Shown here: positions 17,325-25,785 of the stretch, piece after piece
Numbering within the stretch: position 1 is the first letter of the stretch
How the letters are laid out: each line of letters starts with the position of its first letter
NCBI GenBank assembly: GCA_016703605.1
Contig: JADJBU010000022.1
Coordinates: 835,951-899,950, forward strand
From: Candidatus Villigracilis adiacens
GTDB lineage: Bacteria; Chloroflexota; Anaerolineae; Anaerolineales; Villigracilaceae
DNA length: 64,000 bases
Direction: 5' to 3'
Made by a program: the position numbers and the translations under genes
Notes under the pieces: generated by a model
Database searches by the model: none
The model's input: only the letters and a program-made list of their open reading frames with translations
What the model was told of the DNA's origin: nothing

Positions 17325-18201
17325 CGCTCTTGCCCCAAGCAAAACAGAAAAACGGGAGCTAAGCCGAAAAATGGGCAAGCAGTACCCAAAGGCAGTCGTC
17401 AGTCGGGTTTTGGGCACATCGCGCAGCAGTCAATACTATGAGAACAAGCCCGCCGAAGACAAAGCCTTGGATGCTGAGATTCAGAGCGTGTGCGCTGAAT
17501 TTCCGCGGTATGGGTACCGCCGTGTAACCGCCGAATAAAAAGGCGTGGCAGGCAGGTCAATCGCAAGAAGATTGCCCGCTGGATGGCAAAACTGGGTTTG
17601 CAAGCGCGAAAACCAGCGGCGCGGAAGTGCCGAACGACCAACAGCGACCATCCCTATCCGCGCTATCCCAATCTGGTGAAAGACTTGCCCGTCGAACGTC
17701 CTGATCAAGTCTGGGTTTCGGATATCACATACATCCGCCTGCAAAAGGCTTTATCTATCTGGCTGTGGTGATGGATGTTTACACGCTGCATTCGCGGCTG
17801 GCATCTGGATTGGCCCTGGATCAGTCGCTCACCCAAGAAGCGCTCTGCAAAGCTTTGCAAAACCCACTGCCCGGAGATCCATCACCAGACCAGGCGTTCA
17901 ATATGCCGCCAACCGCTACGTTGAGATTTTGCAAGGACATGCCGTTCAAATCCAGCATGGCAGAAGTTGGCGAACCTACACAAAACGGATACGCGGAGCG
18001 TCTGATGCGAACCATCAAAGAAGAGGAGGTTGACCTTTCCGATTACGAAGACTATCATCACGCTACAACCAGATTGGGCAGTTCCTTGAGGATGTCTATA
18101 TGCGCAAGCGCGTTCACTCATCCTTGAAGTACCTGACCCCTGCCGAGTTTGAGGCTGCTTGGCTTTCCAAGCAAACTCTTGTTAGCCAAACGCCTCTTTA
18201 G
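17325..18201 (+). pseudogene. IS3-family transposase OrfB, frame-disrupted
   Basis: Pieces of the DDE integrase core appear in different frames: YPRYPNLVKDLP...RPDQVWVSDITYI (first catalytic Asp), NGYAERLMRTIKEEEVDLSDY (catalytic Glu region) and a C-terminal RVHSSLKYLTPAEFE. At least three frame changes and one stop separate them. The stretch between the two metal-binding regions is also poorly preserved. The copy is probably inactive, though some of the indels may be sequence errors. Confidence 0.8.
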
Positions 18202-19077
18202 TGTTCAGTTTCTTGGGGTCACTACAGGCATTTGGCTTTCGTCTTTTTGAGTAAGCACGTAGGTTCGTTGATATGCATTGAACTTGCCTTTGTAATGCTT
18301 TACAGAATAAATACCACGAGCATTATTCCCCGCAAGAAGGATAGCCTCAGTGTCAAACGCAAATGTGTCAATTCTGGATGTTTCAGGTGAACACGTAAAA
18401 AGGGATATTCCCAAATGGAGTTGCGGCATTTGAGTCAAGTTTACCTGTCCGAATGTTTACTAAATCACCTAACTTTATTGTTTTCCATCCCGCAGGGACA
18501 AAACCAATCTCCGTCTCCTTCTGCTTCTCGCCGCGCAATCCTTCCGTGAACAACTTCTTCATCAGCGCGGACTTGAGTTCGCGGGTCAGGTCATTCAACT
18601 TTGCCTGCTGTTCAATCGCGGTCTGGACAGCGGTCAAAACATGGGCAATGCGGCGTTGTTCATCAAGTTCAAAGCCAAATTGATTTACTTCAACATTGGC
18701 AAGTTGATGCCTATTAATTGCCTTGAATATACTTCCAGTACCAAGACTTGCAATATATGGCTCGATGTATTTCAGATTGAAATACAGAAAACTTGAATCT
18801 ATTTTTTGAGCGCGAATAGCCCCAAGTCCACGTCCAATGCAAGTTTTTTCAGAAGCAATATTAGTTGGACCAACAGGCGCACGAACTGAAATAAGAATAT
18901 CCCCTGCTTCGGCTATCTTGTTTGGTGATGAACAAAATAATCTTGGAGTTGGATATTTAAAACCAAAATCTGTTTTACCTTGATAAAAAGGCAGCCCGAT
19001 GCCTTTGTCGTTATAGGTAGTTGATGGTGGGGATTGCCCCATAATGATTTCAGAAACACTGGATAAAGTTGGCATAA

Positions 19078-20658
19078 TTAGATTTCAAGTTGGTCAAGAA
19101 TATTTTGTAACGTCAAATTTATTTTCTGAATATCTGCTTCAATTACTTTTATATCATTGGCTATTTCAGCAATTGGGCGATATTCATCACCATCAGCAAC
19201 GTGAATATACCTGCTTGGCGAAATGTTGTAATCATTCTTGACAATCTCATCCCTGCTCACAATGCGGCTGTATTTATCCTTTTCGCGCCAATCTTTGAAG
19301 GTCTCAGCAATACGCGAAATCGCCTTGTCAGGGATGAAGTTCTTGGGGTCGCCCTTCTCAAATTCGCGTGAAGCATTCAACAAAAAGAGTTTATTCTTGC
19401 GTTTGGCAGGCTTGGCATTGTTCAAAAATAAAATAACGCCTGGAGCAGAGGTGTTGTAAAACAAATTCTCAGGCAAATAGATCACGCCTTCAATCAGGTC
19501 GTTATCTACAAACCACTTGCGCACGTCCTTCTCCTTGGTCGTGTTGGCAGACCCACTCCCCCGTGAGGCGGCGCCCGTATCCAAAACAATCGCGGCGCGT
19601 CCACCCGCGTTCAAACTGGCGAAGATGTGCTGCACCCAGCCCCAGTCCGCGCTTTGTTTGCCAGGAAAGCCCGCGCCCTTGGGGAAGCGCCCGTACTCGT
19701 CCGCGTCATAATCGCCTTCCGTGAACCAATCCTGATTCCACATCGGGTTGGCAACCACACGGTCAAACTGACGCAATTTATTCTTCGTCAAAAATTTCGG
19801 CGCCTTAAACGTATCCCCAATCTCGATCTCCCCTTCCAAATCGTGGATGATCATATTCATATTCGCCATCGCCCACGTGTTGGCGGTATATTCCTGCCCA
19901 TACATCTTCAGCGGCGCAAACGACTTCTTCGAACGCAAGTCCATCTTTTCCTGCAGCGCCAACTCGCACTTGATCAACAGTCCGCCCGAGCCGCAGCACG
20001 GGTCATACATCTCCATCCCAGGCTCAGGGTCAAGGATGTGCGCCATGATCAGCCCCACTTCCTTCGGCGTATAAAACTCACCCGCGCTCTGCCCGCCGCC
20101 CTCCGCAAACTTACGGATCAAGTACTCATAACTGCGCCCGATGATGTCCGCTTCCACATCCTTCAAGCCCAGCCGCTTCAAACTGATCTGCTCGATCAAC
20201 GCGCTCAAACGGTCATCCGAAATATCACGCTGACCATGCGTAGTGGCATTGAAGTCCACCCGATCGATGATGCCCTGCAATTTGGGATTTTCCTTCGCAA
20301 TCGCCCGCAGATGATCGGTCAACGCCTCACCGATCTTAACCGTGAGCCTGCGGACGACAGACCAGACAGAATCCTCAGGGTCAGCGGGTTCCAACGGGAT
20401 GTAGAATCGCACCAGTTTCGGGTCACGCTTCACCAGTTTAAACGCCTTCGCCCGTCCCCCCACCTCGCTGGCAATACGGTTAATCTCATCATCGAACACG
20501 TCACACAACCGCTTGGCAAACACCAACGGCAGGATAAAATCTTTATACTTCGGCGCATCCTTCGCCCCGCGAATCGAACACGCCGCATCCCACAGCCACT
20601 GCTCCAGGGACTTATCCGCTGTCTCTTTTGTCATGCCACCATTGCTCTTCTTCGCCAT
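19078..20658 (-). CDS. hsdM: Type I DNA methyltransferase subunit M
   Basis: From the ATG at 20658 (MAKKSNGGMT), behind CAGGAC, the protein is 526 residues; the open frame extends 14 codons further without a ribosome site. It has the HsdM N-terminal helical domain (LEQWLWDAACSIRG), the SAM-binding motif DPCCGSGGLLI and the adenine-methylase motif written NPMW (usually NPPF/NPPW) in VVANPMWNQDW. It makes N6-methyladenine together with HsdS. It is the first gene of the operon and intact, while hsdS is broken, so modification is probably lost unless another HsdS is supplied. Confidence 0.92.
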   Translation of the reverse strand: MAKKSNGGMTKETADKSLEQWLWDAACSIRGAKDAPKYKDFILPLVFAKRLCDVFDDEINRIASEVGGRAKAFKLVKRDPKLVRFYIPLEPADPEDSVWSVVRRLTVKIGEALTDHLRAIAKENPKLQGIIDRVDFNATTHGQRDISDDRLSALIEQISLKRLGLKDVEADIIGRSYEYLIRKFAEGGGQSAGEFYTPKEVGLIMAHILDPEPGMEMYDPCCGSGGLLIKCELALQEKMDLRSKKSFAPLKMYGQEYTANTWAMANMNMIIHDLEGEIEIGDTFKAPKFLTKNKLRQFDRVVANPMWNQDWFTEGDYDADEYGRFPKGAGFPGKQSADWGWVQHIFASLNAGGRAAIVLDTGAASRGSGSANTTKEKDVRKWFVDNDLIEGVIYLPENLFYNTSAPGVILFLNNAKPAKRKNKLFLLNASREFEKGDPKNFIPDKAISRIAETFKDWREKDKYSRIVSRDEIVKNDYNISPSRYIHVADGDEYRPIAEIANDIKVIEADIQKINLTLQNILDQLEI

Positions 20659-20723
20659 AAACCGTCCTGATTCCTCATAAAAAAACCGCCCACGCAACAC
20701 AGCGCAGGCGGCGGAAAGTCTCT

Positions 20724-20757
20724 CCGCTACGCGTCTAATAAGTATAGACGAGAGCGG
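20724..20757. promoter_or_regulatory. Inverted repeat upstream of hsdM
   Basis: CGTCTA (20732-20737) and TAGACG (20745-20750) form an inverted repeat around ATAAGTA, with an outer pair CCGCT/AGCGG. It lies 66-99 bp before the hsdM start and between hsdM and the end of the large minus-strand cluster. It may be an operator of hsdM or a transcription terminator of the upstream cluster; the lack of a T run makes a terminator less likely. Confidence 0.4.
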
Positions 20758-20835
20758 CAGATTTGTCGAACAAGTTTGTTTATTTTGTTAGTCCAAAGTA
20801 GCAATATCCCTCATTTCAGAATCATAGACAACATG

Positions 20836-21948
20836 TTATTCTATCAAAATGTATTCAGGAGGGTTTTGTTGAACACCGGTACCTCCAGCTGTAACACTGA
20901 TAACACCTCCATCTATCGAGTCAATGTAAAAGAAATGTCCTGTATCGGTCTGCACAACCACTTGGTCGACCCCGGTCGGCATTGAGCGAGTCTCTATCGC
21001 TTGAATATGATCGGGCAAAACCATCATCCCATACCACAACTGAGCACCACGTTCCACTTCAAAAAAGATATATGGAGGCGACTGCCCTCCTATTTCCAAA
21101 GGATCAAGGGCAAAAACCACACTGGGGTTGGAATTGTATTGCGTCGCTAGATCATTGTTCACCGCTCGCGCAACCAATAACATCCGATCATTTTCATGAT
21201 CTACCACAGACTTAACATCATAAATAAAGCCCGGGTGCCAATATTCTGCACTTACTGAGCCATCCGAAAGAATTATGGTCAGCTTCGACGGATAAAACAT
21301 AAGATCATGAGAGAGAGTCACTATCTCCATTTTGTCATCGCCAAACAAATCAACAATTAAGAAATTATTGATCACCACTTCCCCAGTCCATCCGCCTACA
21401 TTAATTGCATACGCTGGCAAAGTGCTTAGATCCACCTCCCAGAGCCTATCGCCAGATATCTTGAGCGCAATCAGTTTCCCGCAATCATCCCGCGGATGCG
21501 CAAAATAATCCTGGGTTTCCGCAACGCCAACAATAATTTCAGGTATTTTATCTCCATCGATATCCGTCAACTCCGCCTTGGAAATGTTGCCCTGAATCTT
21601 AATCTGCTGCATACGATCGCCATTTTGATCAATGATGTCAATCACGGATGGCTTCACTTCCAACGATGTAGGACGTAATGGTTCTGGGGTATTTGGAGCC
21701 AAAACAACATTGGATGTATCTGGTGATGGTGCAAACGCGGCAACTGAGCTAAAAACAATGAAAATAAAAGCGGAAAGATAGAACATGAGCCAAATCAGTT
21801 TTGGACGCGGGTTTGGTTTTCGCCCTCTTTTCGTAAAAAAATAAACAATATGGGTGGACAACACATTCCCAATGATTCCAGCCAGCACTCCAGCAAATGC
21901 TGCAACGATCCCCAATATCAACTTCAGTTCTGGGGGCAGATAAAGCAT
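20836..21948 (-). CDS. Membrane protein with FG-GAP/VCBS-like propeller
   Basis: The 370-residue protein has two N-terminal membrane helices (about 10-35 and 50-72), then a short Pro/Thr linker and an external domain of about 270 residues. Repeats such as ADLTDIDGDKIPEIIVG and VDLFGDDKMEIVTLS contain the DxDGDxxxEI calcium-loop pattern of FG-GAP/VCBS beta-propellers. Such folds bind proteins or sugars outside the cell. It is the last gene of the minus-strand cluster. A GGAGGAG site precedes its ATG. No enzyme motif is visible. Confidence 0.6.
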   Translation of the reverse strand: MLYLPPELKLILGIVAAFAGVLAGIIGNVLSTHIVYFFTKRGRKPNPRPKLIWLMFYLSAFIFIVFSSVAAFAPSPDTSNVVLAPNTPEPLRPTSLEVKPSVIDIIDQNGDRMQQIKIQGNISKAELTDIDGDKIPEIIVGVAETQDYFAHPRDDCGKLIALKISGDRLWEVDLSTLPAYAINVGGWTGEVVINNFLIVDLFGDDKMEIVTLSHDLMFYPSKLTIILSDGSVSAEYWHPGFIYDVKSVVDHENDRMLLVARAVNNDLATQYNSNPSVVFALDPLEIGGQSPPYIFFEVERGAQLWYGMMVLPDHIQAIETRSMPTGVDQVVVQTDTGHFFYIDSIDGGVISVTAGGTGVQQNPPEYILIE

Positions 21949-22051
21949 ACTCCTCCAAAGACGGCGGGAAACATCAGAAAAGCAGCCTTCCCTTTATAAA
22001 AGGTACCGGCAACCTTTGATTATCCGTAAACGTGACAACTCTACAGATAAA

Positions 22052-22531
22052 TCAACCAGCATGATATTCCTTTGATAAAACACTTATTAATTCAAAGATA
22101 AATGAAATAACACCAGCAATAACCATCCAGCCAAATCCATACATTAATGCATTCAATAGCCATAAACTATTGGAGCCTGTAACGAGGGTATCAATATACT
22201 CATCAACAAGATTACCCTTGAATCTCCATATCAAAAGTATGGACCAGATAATGCCCACAGACCCCCATCCGATAAATCGCAGCGAATAGCCATTCTTTTT
22301 GGCAAAGATGAAATTCACAATTCCAATTAACGGAAAAAATACTATCAACAACGTCGAAAACAAGAGACCCACAAAAGCAGAATCATACAGCGCAATTGAT
22401 AAAACAAATAAGATTTGGAATAAAAACCATATTAAGATATTAGAAAGCTTTTTACGTCCTGACCAAAGCAACCAAGACGTGCTAAAAAAGCCCACTGGGA
22501 TGAGCCCACAGCAGTAAAACAAAGCAAACAT
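22052..22531 (-). CDS. Five-helix membrane protein of unknown function
   Basis: I do not recognise a family. The 159-residue protein is almost wholly hydrophobic, with about five predicted membrane helices and short charged loops (KKLSNIL, FAKKNGYSLR, RFKGNLVDEY). It is AT-rich like its neighbours and lies between the propeller protein and the M48 protease gene, about 30 bp downstream of the microprotein at 22563. Confidence 0.55.
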   Translation of the reverse strand: MFALFYCCGLIPVGFFSTSWLLWSGRKKLSNILIWFLFQILFVLSIALYDSAFVGLLFSTLLIVFFPLIGIVNFIFAKKNGYSLRFIGWGSVGIIWSILLIWRFKGNLVDEYIDTLVTGSNSLWLLNALMYGFGWMVIAGVISFIFELISVLSKEYHAG

Positions 22532-22562
22532 AACAATTTCGGCTTCCCATCAAGTGGCGGGT

Positions 22563-22652
22563 TTACCCACCTAATATGATCAAAAACAAGGCAAACAGAA
22601 TTAAATATGCCGCCGAAAACAGAGAGACCCATTTACTAAAATTGTTCGTCAT
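22563..22652 (-). CDS. 29-residue single-span membrane microprotein
   Basis: The ATG at 22652 lies inside the last codons of the M48 gene (overlap 17 bp), with GGAC as a weak ribosome site. The product is MTNNFSKWV followed by a hydrophobic helix and a GG end, that is, one membrane span and little else. Overlap with the gene before it suggests translational coupling. It could also be a chance frame. Confidence 0.35.
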   Translation of the reverse strand: MTNNFSKWVSLFSAAYLILFALFLIILGG

Positions 22653-24519
22653 CGTAGTCCGTCCATAACCAAGGGTATAGAACCTCGCTACATTCCAAGC
22701 AATCATCAAGGAACTGACTCGATTGAGTAATATCCCTGCCACAATGCGGACATTTTCCAAAATGTTTCTTATCGTTCTGGTAAAACCCAAAAGCCATCCC
22801 GATCAAAGTTAAAGCACCCACAATAATCTGAACTACCATTATTGGCTGCACGAACAAACCGAGATTACCCGTTAATACAGCTGTACTGATTGGCAAAAAT
22901 ATAAAAAAGAGGATTATTGCCGCCCCCATCGTCAATACCAAAACTGTCCTTTTGAAAACTTCACTCGTAGCAAGGTATGAATACCACTTAAAAATTCGAC
23001 CAAACAAAAAGGTCAGGCATAAGGTAGATACTAATTGGAGGAAAAATATTATTGGAACTTGCAGCAGATTCACCACCGACGCTTCTACGACAAATTCTAA
23101 CAAGTCAAAATCAAACGATGCATTCCCTGCATATCGCGCAATAGAAAATATAGCAAATCTTAAGATTTCAGCCAAATACTCTGGAACAGTTAAGTAGAGC
23201 CCCCATAAAACTGACAATGTCAATAGCAACCATACTAATCGAACGCCATTAACAACCAGGATTATTTTCACTACATCCAGCCAGCCCGATATACCTAGCA
23301 CCAAGCGTGGCAACAAAAAATAGGCAACTGCAACCACTACAACCACCGTTGAGAAATGCATGGGATTTTTCCCAATCAAAGGCAAGGTCAAGGGTGTTGC
23401 GAGGAAAATTTCCAGAATGAGCACCAATCCACTTAAGAATAAAGCAATTCTTTTCCAATCATAAAATACTCTCTGAGGTTCCAACAAAGCATCAGTGCGT
23501 CCACTTGGTGTAGTCCTTCTTTCCAAATAATCACCAAGTTTGGAAAAAGTTATTGAAATCGTTCTTCGATATCCTATTGGTATGCTATTCTCACTCTTTT
23601 CATTTACTATAGTCGTACCAACTTTACTCGTGGAAAGTTTAAAATAAGGCGAACTACTACCCAGTGTCTGGGCAACACCAGAATCTGCATAATACTCCCT
23701 CATTCGCCAGATCAAATGGGAATAGAAAATCAATAAAATGATAGAAATAATAATCAGGGGAAGTGAAATATTAAAAACAAACGAAACTACATATATAAAA
23801 TTGATTCCCTCTGCTTTAGCTAAAATTTCTTCCATTTCTGCTTGGGACGGAAAACTGCTCAACAGCATAGGTTCAAGCATTGGCAATAATTCAGCGGGCA
23901 TTTTTTCAAGTATCGCTTGCGGCGCAATTTGCGCAAGCGATTGAGACACCAACGCCAGCAAAAACATCCACCCCCCGAAAAAAAACATAAACCACAGCAT
24001 CAAGGGAAAAATTGATCGGAATAGAACATCTAAAAATCCAGTTTGCCAGTAATCCCCATTCTTGAAATGATATAGTTCATGTAAAAGTATAGCTTCTGCA
24101 CGTTCGGCTTCATCTGGATTGCTTAATTGCGCTTCTAAATTATTTAATTGGTCTGTCCCCAACACAATGTACCAACGGCGAAATGAGCCCATGGTGTATC
24201 TTCGATTAGCATCGGTTGCCAAAATAATTGGGGTTTTTTTTAGTCCTATCCTAATTGATAGCATATTAATTGATGCACGAAGATTTGGATACTGATCCCC
24301 GATAGGTGTCAACTTGCGATTTCGTATATCACGGTCTGGACGCGCCAAAAATCCCCATACTGTCAGAAATAAAAGTACAGGTAGTAGCCACCAAATAGGA
24401 AACGGTGCTTCACCACTAGTTCCGAAAGCCACCGCTCCTACCAGAGTTATTGTAACTAGCCAAAATAATATTGTAGTCTGGCTTGGGAATGCAAATATAT
24501 TTACTTTTTTAGTCTTCAT
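22636..24519 (-). CDS. Membrane-embedded M48-type metalloprotease with C-terminal zinc ribbon
   Basis: This 627-residue protein has two N-terminal membrane helices, then the peptidase part with ERAEAILLHELYHFKNGDYW (HExxH) at about 140-160 and a downstream REYYADSGVA that fits the third zinc ligand of HtpX/Ste24-like M48 enzymes. About eight more helices follow. The last 40 residues form a zinc ribbon (CPHCGRDI...CLECSEVLYP), presumably cytosolic. M48 membrane proteases cleave membrane or lipidated proteins. In this cluster it may process the lipoproteins or membrane receptors; that is inference. Upstream ribosome site AAAGGGA. Confidence 0.78.
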   Translation of the reverse strand: MKTKKVNIFAFPSQTTILFWLVTITLVGAVAFGTSGEAPFPIWWLLPVLLFLTVWGFLARPDRDIRNRKLTPIGDQYPNLRASINMLSIRIGLKKTPIILATDANRRYTMGSFRRWYIVLGTDQLNNLEAQLSNPDEAERAEAILLHELYHFKNGDYWQTGFLDVLFRSIFPLMLWFMFFFGGWMFLLALVSQSLAQIAPQAILEKMPAELLPMLEPMLLSSFPSQAEMEEILAKAEGINFIYVVSFVFNISLPLIIISIILLIFYSHLIWRMREYYADSGVAQTLGSSSPYFKLSTSKVGTTIVNEKSENSIPIGYRRTISITFSKLGDYLERRTTPSGRTDALLEPQRVFYDWKRIALFLSGLVLILEIFLATPLTLPLIGKNPMHFSTVVVVVAVAYFLLPRLVLGISGWLDVVKIILVVNGVRLVWLLLTLSVLWGLYLTVPEYLAEILRFAIFSIARYAGNASFDFDLLEFVVEASVVNLLQVPIIFFLQLVSTLCLTFLFGRIFKWYSYLATSEVFKRTVLVLTMGAAIILFFIFLPISTAVLTGNLGLFVQPIMVVQIIVGALTLIGMAFGFYQNDKKHFGKCPHCGRDITQSSQFLDDCLECSEVLYPWLWTDYDDEQF

Positions 24520-24581
24520 CCCATTTTCCCTTTAAGTATTTCCTTGTGCCGAAAACTAAAAGCAGATATTGTCGGATACCA

Positions 24582-25052
24582 TCAAATTTCAAGCTGGCTT
24601 TTAATACGTATCTTTATGGCTTTTCGAATTTCTTTTCCCTTTTTCTGCCCCTTTTTGGATTTCACTTTCTTATTTACTTCCTCAAATTTCTCATCTACGA
24701 TAACATCTATCATCTGAGACACTTTTTTTTTGTCTTCAGATTTCTTAATATCCGTTTTGATTTCTTCAAATGTCCAAACTACCAACTGCTTGCATATTTC
24801 TGAAAGTGTTGAAACCAGAACGGGTAGAATCACAAGAGTCGCCAGGTCAATATCCCCAAAACCTCCCGCATCGTTAGCGGAAGTTTCTGCAACCAGAACA
24901 TCTCCCTGCTCATAACGCCGCAAGATTTCGGCGGTCATTTTGCGGGATGTCAGCTCTTCATCAGGTGCAACATCCATGATAATCTCATGCCCGATCTGGG
25001 CTAGTACCTTCATATTTTCGGGATTAGTATAAGGCATGAACTCATTATGCAT
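24582..25052 (-). CDS. Unknown protein with Lys-rich helical tail
   Basis: I do not recognise this 156-residue protein. Residues 1-55 look like a small alpha/beta or helical module (VLAQIGHEIIMDVAPDEELTSRKM), then a Gly/Asp linker (ANDAGGFGDIDLATLV), a hydrophobic helix and a long basic C-terminal helix with KSKKGQKKGKEIRKAIK. It might be an adaptor next to the CHAT-bearing protein encoded 730 bp upstream. TAGGAG precedes the ATG. The 261 bp between 25053 and 25313 hold no clear gene. Confidence 0.45.
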   Translation of the reverse strand: MHNEFMPYTNPENMKVLAQIGHEIIMDVAPDEELTSRKMTAEILRRYEQGDVLVAETSANDAGGFGDIDLATLVILPVLVSTLSEICKQLVVWTFEEIKTDIKKSEDKKKVSQMIDVIVDEKFEEVNKKVKSKKGQKKGKEIRKAIKIRIKSQLEI

Positions 25053-25313
25053 AATAAACTCCTATTTCGCAATATCCTAACAACACATCACCGCTGTCAT
25101 TTCCACACGTATTTTTCCAAGACAAACTACCTATAAAAGTATATCTCCATCACTACTTACACAAATTGGGAGCACACTGCGGAAACAGTTGATATCACAC
25201 AGAAAAGGAAAAGTGTTGGTATTTACTTGAAACTTAAAGTCACTATCTCTAAAATATCTGAATGTTATATAGATCATATCCCTATTTATTGGATTTAGGG
25301 ATTATTATCAAAA

Positions 25314-25708
25314 TCACTTAGGAATTATCAAACCTAGTAGTGCCTGCCAGAAAAATCCGTTCTGAAAAGCGACACATAGTTGGACAATAAACCAACCACC
25401 CTCTGCTTTTCGTGCTCGAGCCGGCATTTTCGCGAAAACTTTTGGAAAAACCACCGGAAATATGACCGTTGCAATAACAATAGCAATAAGAAGGAAGCCC
25501 GGTCCAAGGCTTTCCCAACTGACCGACTTACCAGCCCGATAGACTTCCATCAACTTTTGTCCAATTATTCCCAACAAAACAAAAGATACATAAGCAATGT
25601 AGTTAATACGTTTTTGGTTTTGCGTCTTTTCTGTGTTTTTTGGGATTTCGATCCCAGTTCAGGCTCTTCTGGCATCAAGTCAAGATCGAAATATTTGAAT
25701 ATATTCAT
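25314..25708 (-). CDS. Small membrane protein (one frameshift in a T5/A5 run)
   Basis: The ATG at 25708 follows CAAGGAG and opens MNIFKYFDLDLMPEEPELGSK. The frame breaks in a run of five A (plus strand T at 25611-25615). Adding one base continues as KRINYIAYVSFVLLGIIGQKLMEVY and runs to 25314, giving about 131 residues with three hydrophobic segments. No family is recognised. The acidic N-terminus with a following KTQKRRK stretch suggests a cytosolic tail. The break is most likely a sequencing error. Confidence 0.55.
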
Positions 25709-25785
25709 AGCTTATTCTCCTTGGAATGGAATTTAGAAAAGGGGTCAAATTCTTCATCCTTATTTAGAATGACCGAATCGCGGAA

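Larger units (their letters stand above)
16991..18226 (+). mobile_element. IS3-family insertion sequence in hsdS
   Basis: The element is 1236 bp. Its ends are inverted repeats that share a perfect TGTAGTGACCCC (16991-17002 and 18215-18226) and continue imperfectly. A 3-bp duplication GGC flanks it (16988-16990 and 18227-18229), as usual for IS3-type insertions. It contains an intact orfA and a frame-disrupted orfB. Inside hsdS it points against the operon. Confidence 0.88.
16678..19075 (-). pseudogene. hsdS: Type I specificity subunit, interrupted by an IS element
   Basis: HsdS sets the DNA target of the type I complex through two recognition domains. The first half (19075-18383) contains a complete first domain and the conserved helix DELRRIAHVLTAVQTAIEQQAKL-like region. 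In the second domain a frameshift falls in a run of five T (plus strand A at 18397-18401); correcting it gives PFFTCSPETSRIDTFAF. An IS3-family element then follows at 16991-18226. Beyond it the frame resumes as PYKFLLYALVMNL, then meets a TAG stop before YLRPVSIGTSTKYL and the C-terminal helix EEANEIGHALATIDRKVEF. So there are three independent lesions: indel, insertion and nonsense. hsdS starts 2 bp after hsdM. Confidence 0.88.

Noticed and set aside
19627..20670. Plus-strand frame (347 codons) opposite hsdM
   Set aside because: It is the mirror of hsdM codons, rich in Arg, Leu and His, without any domain signature.
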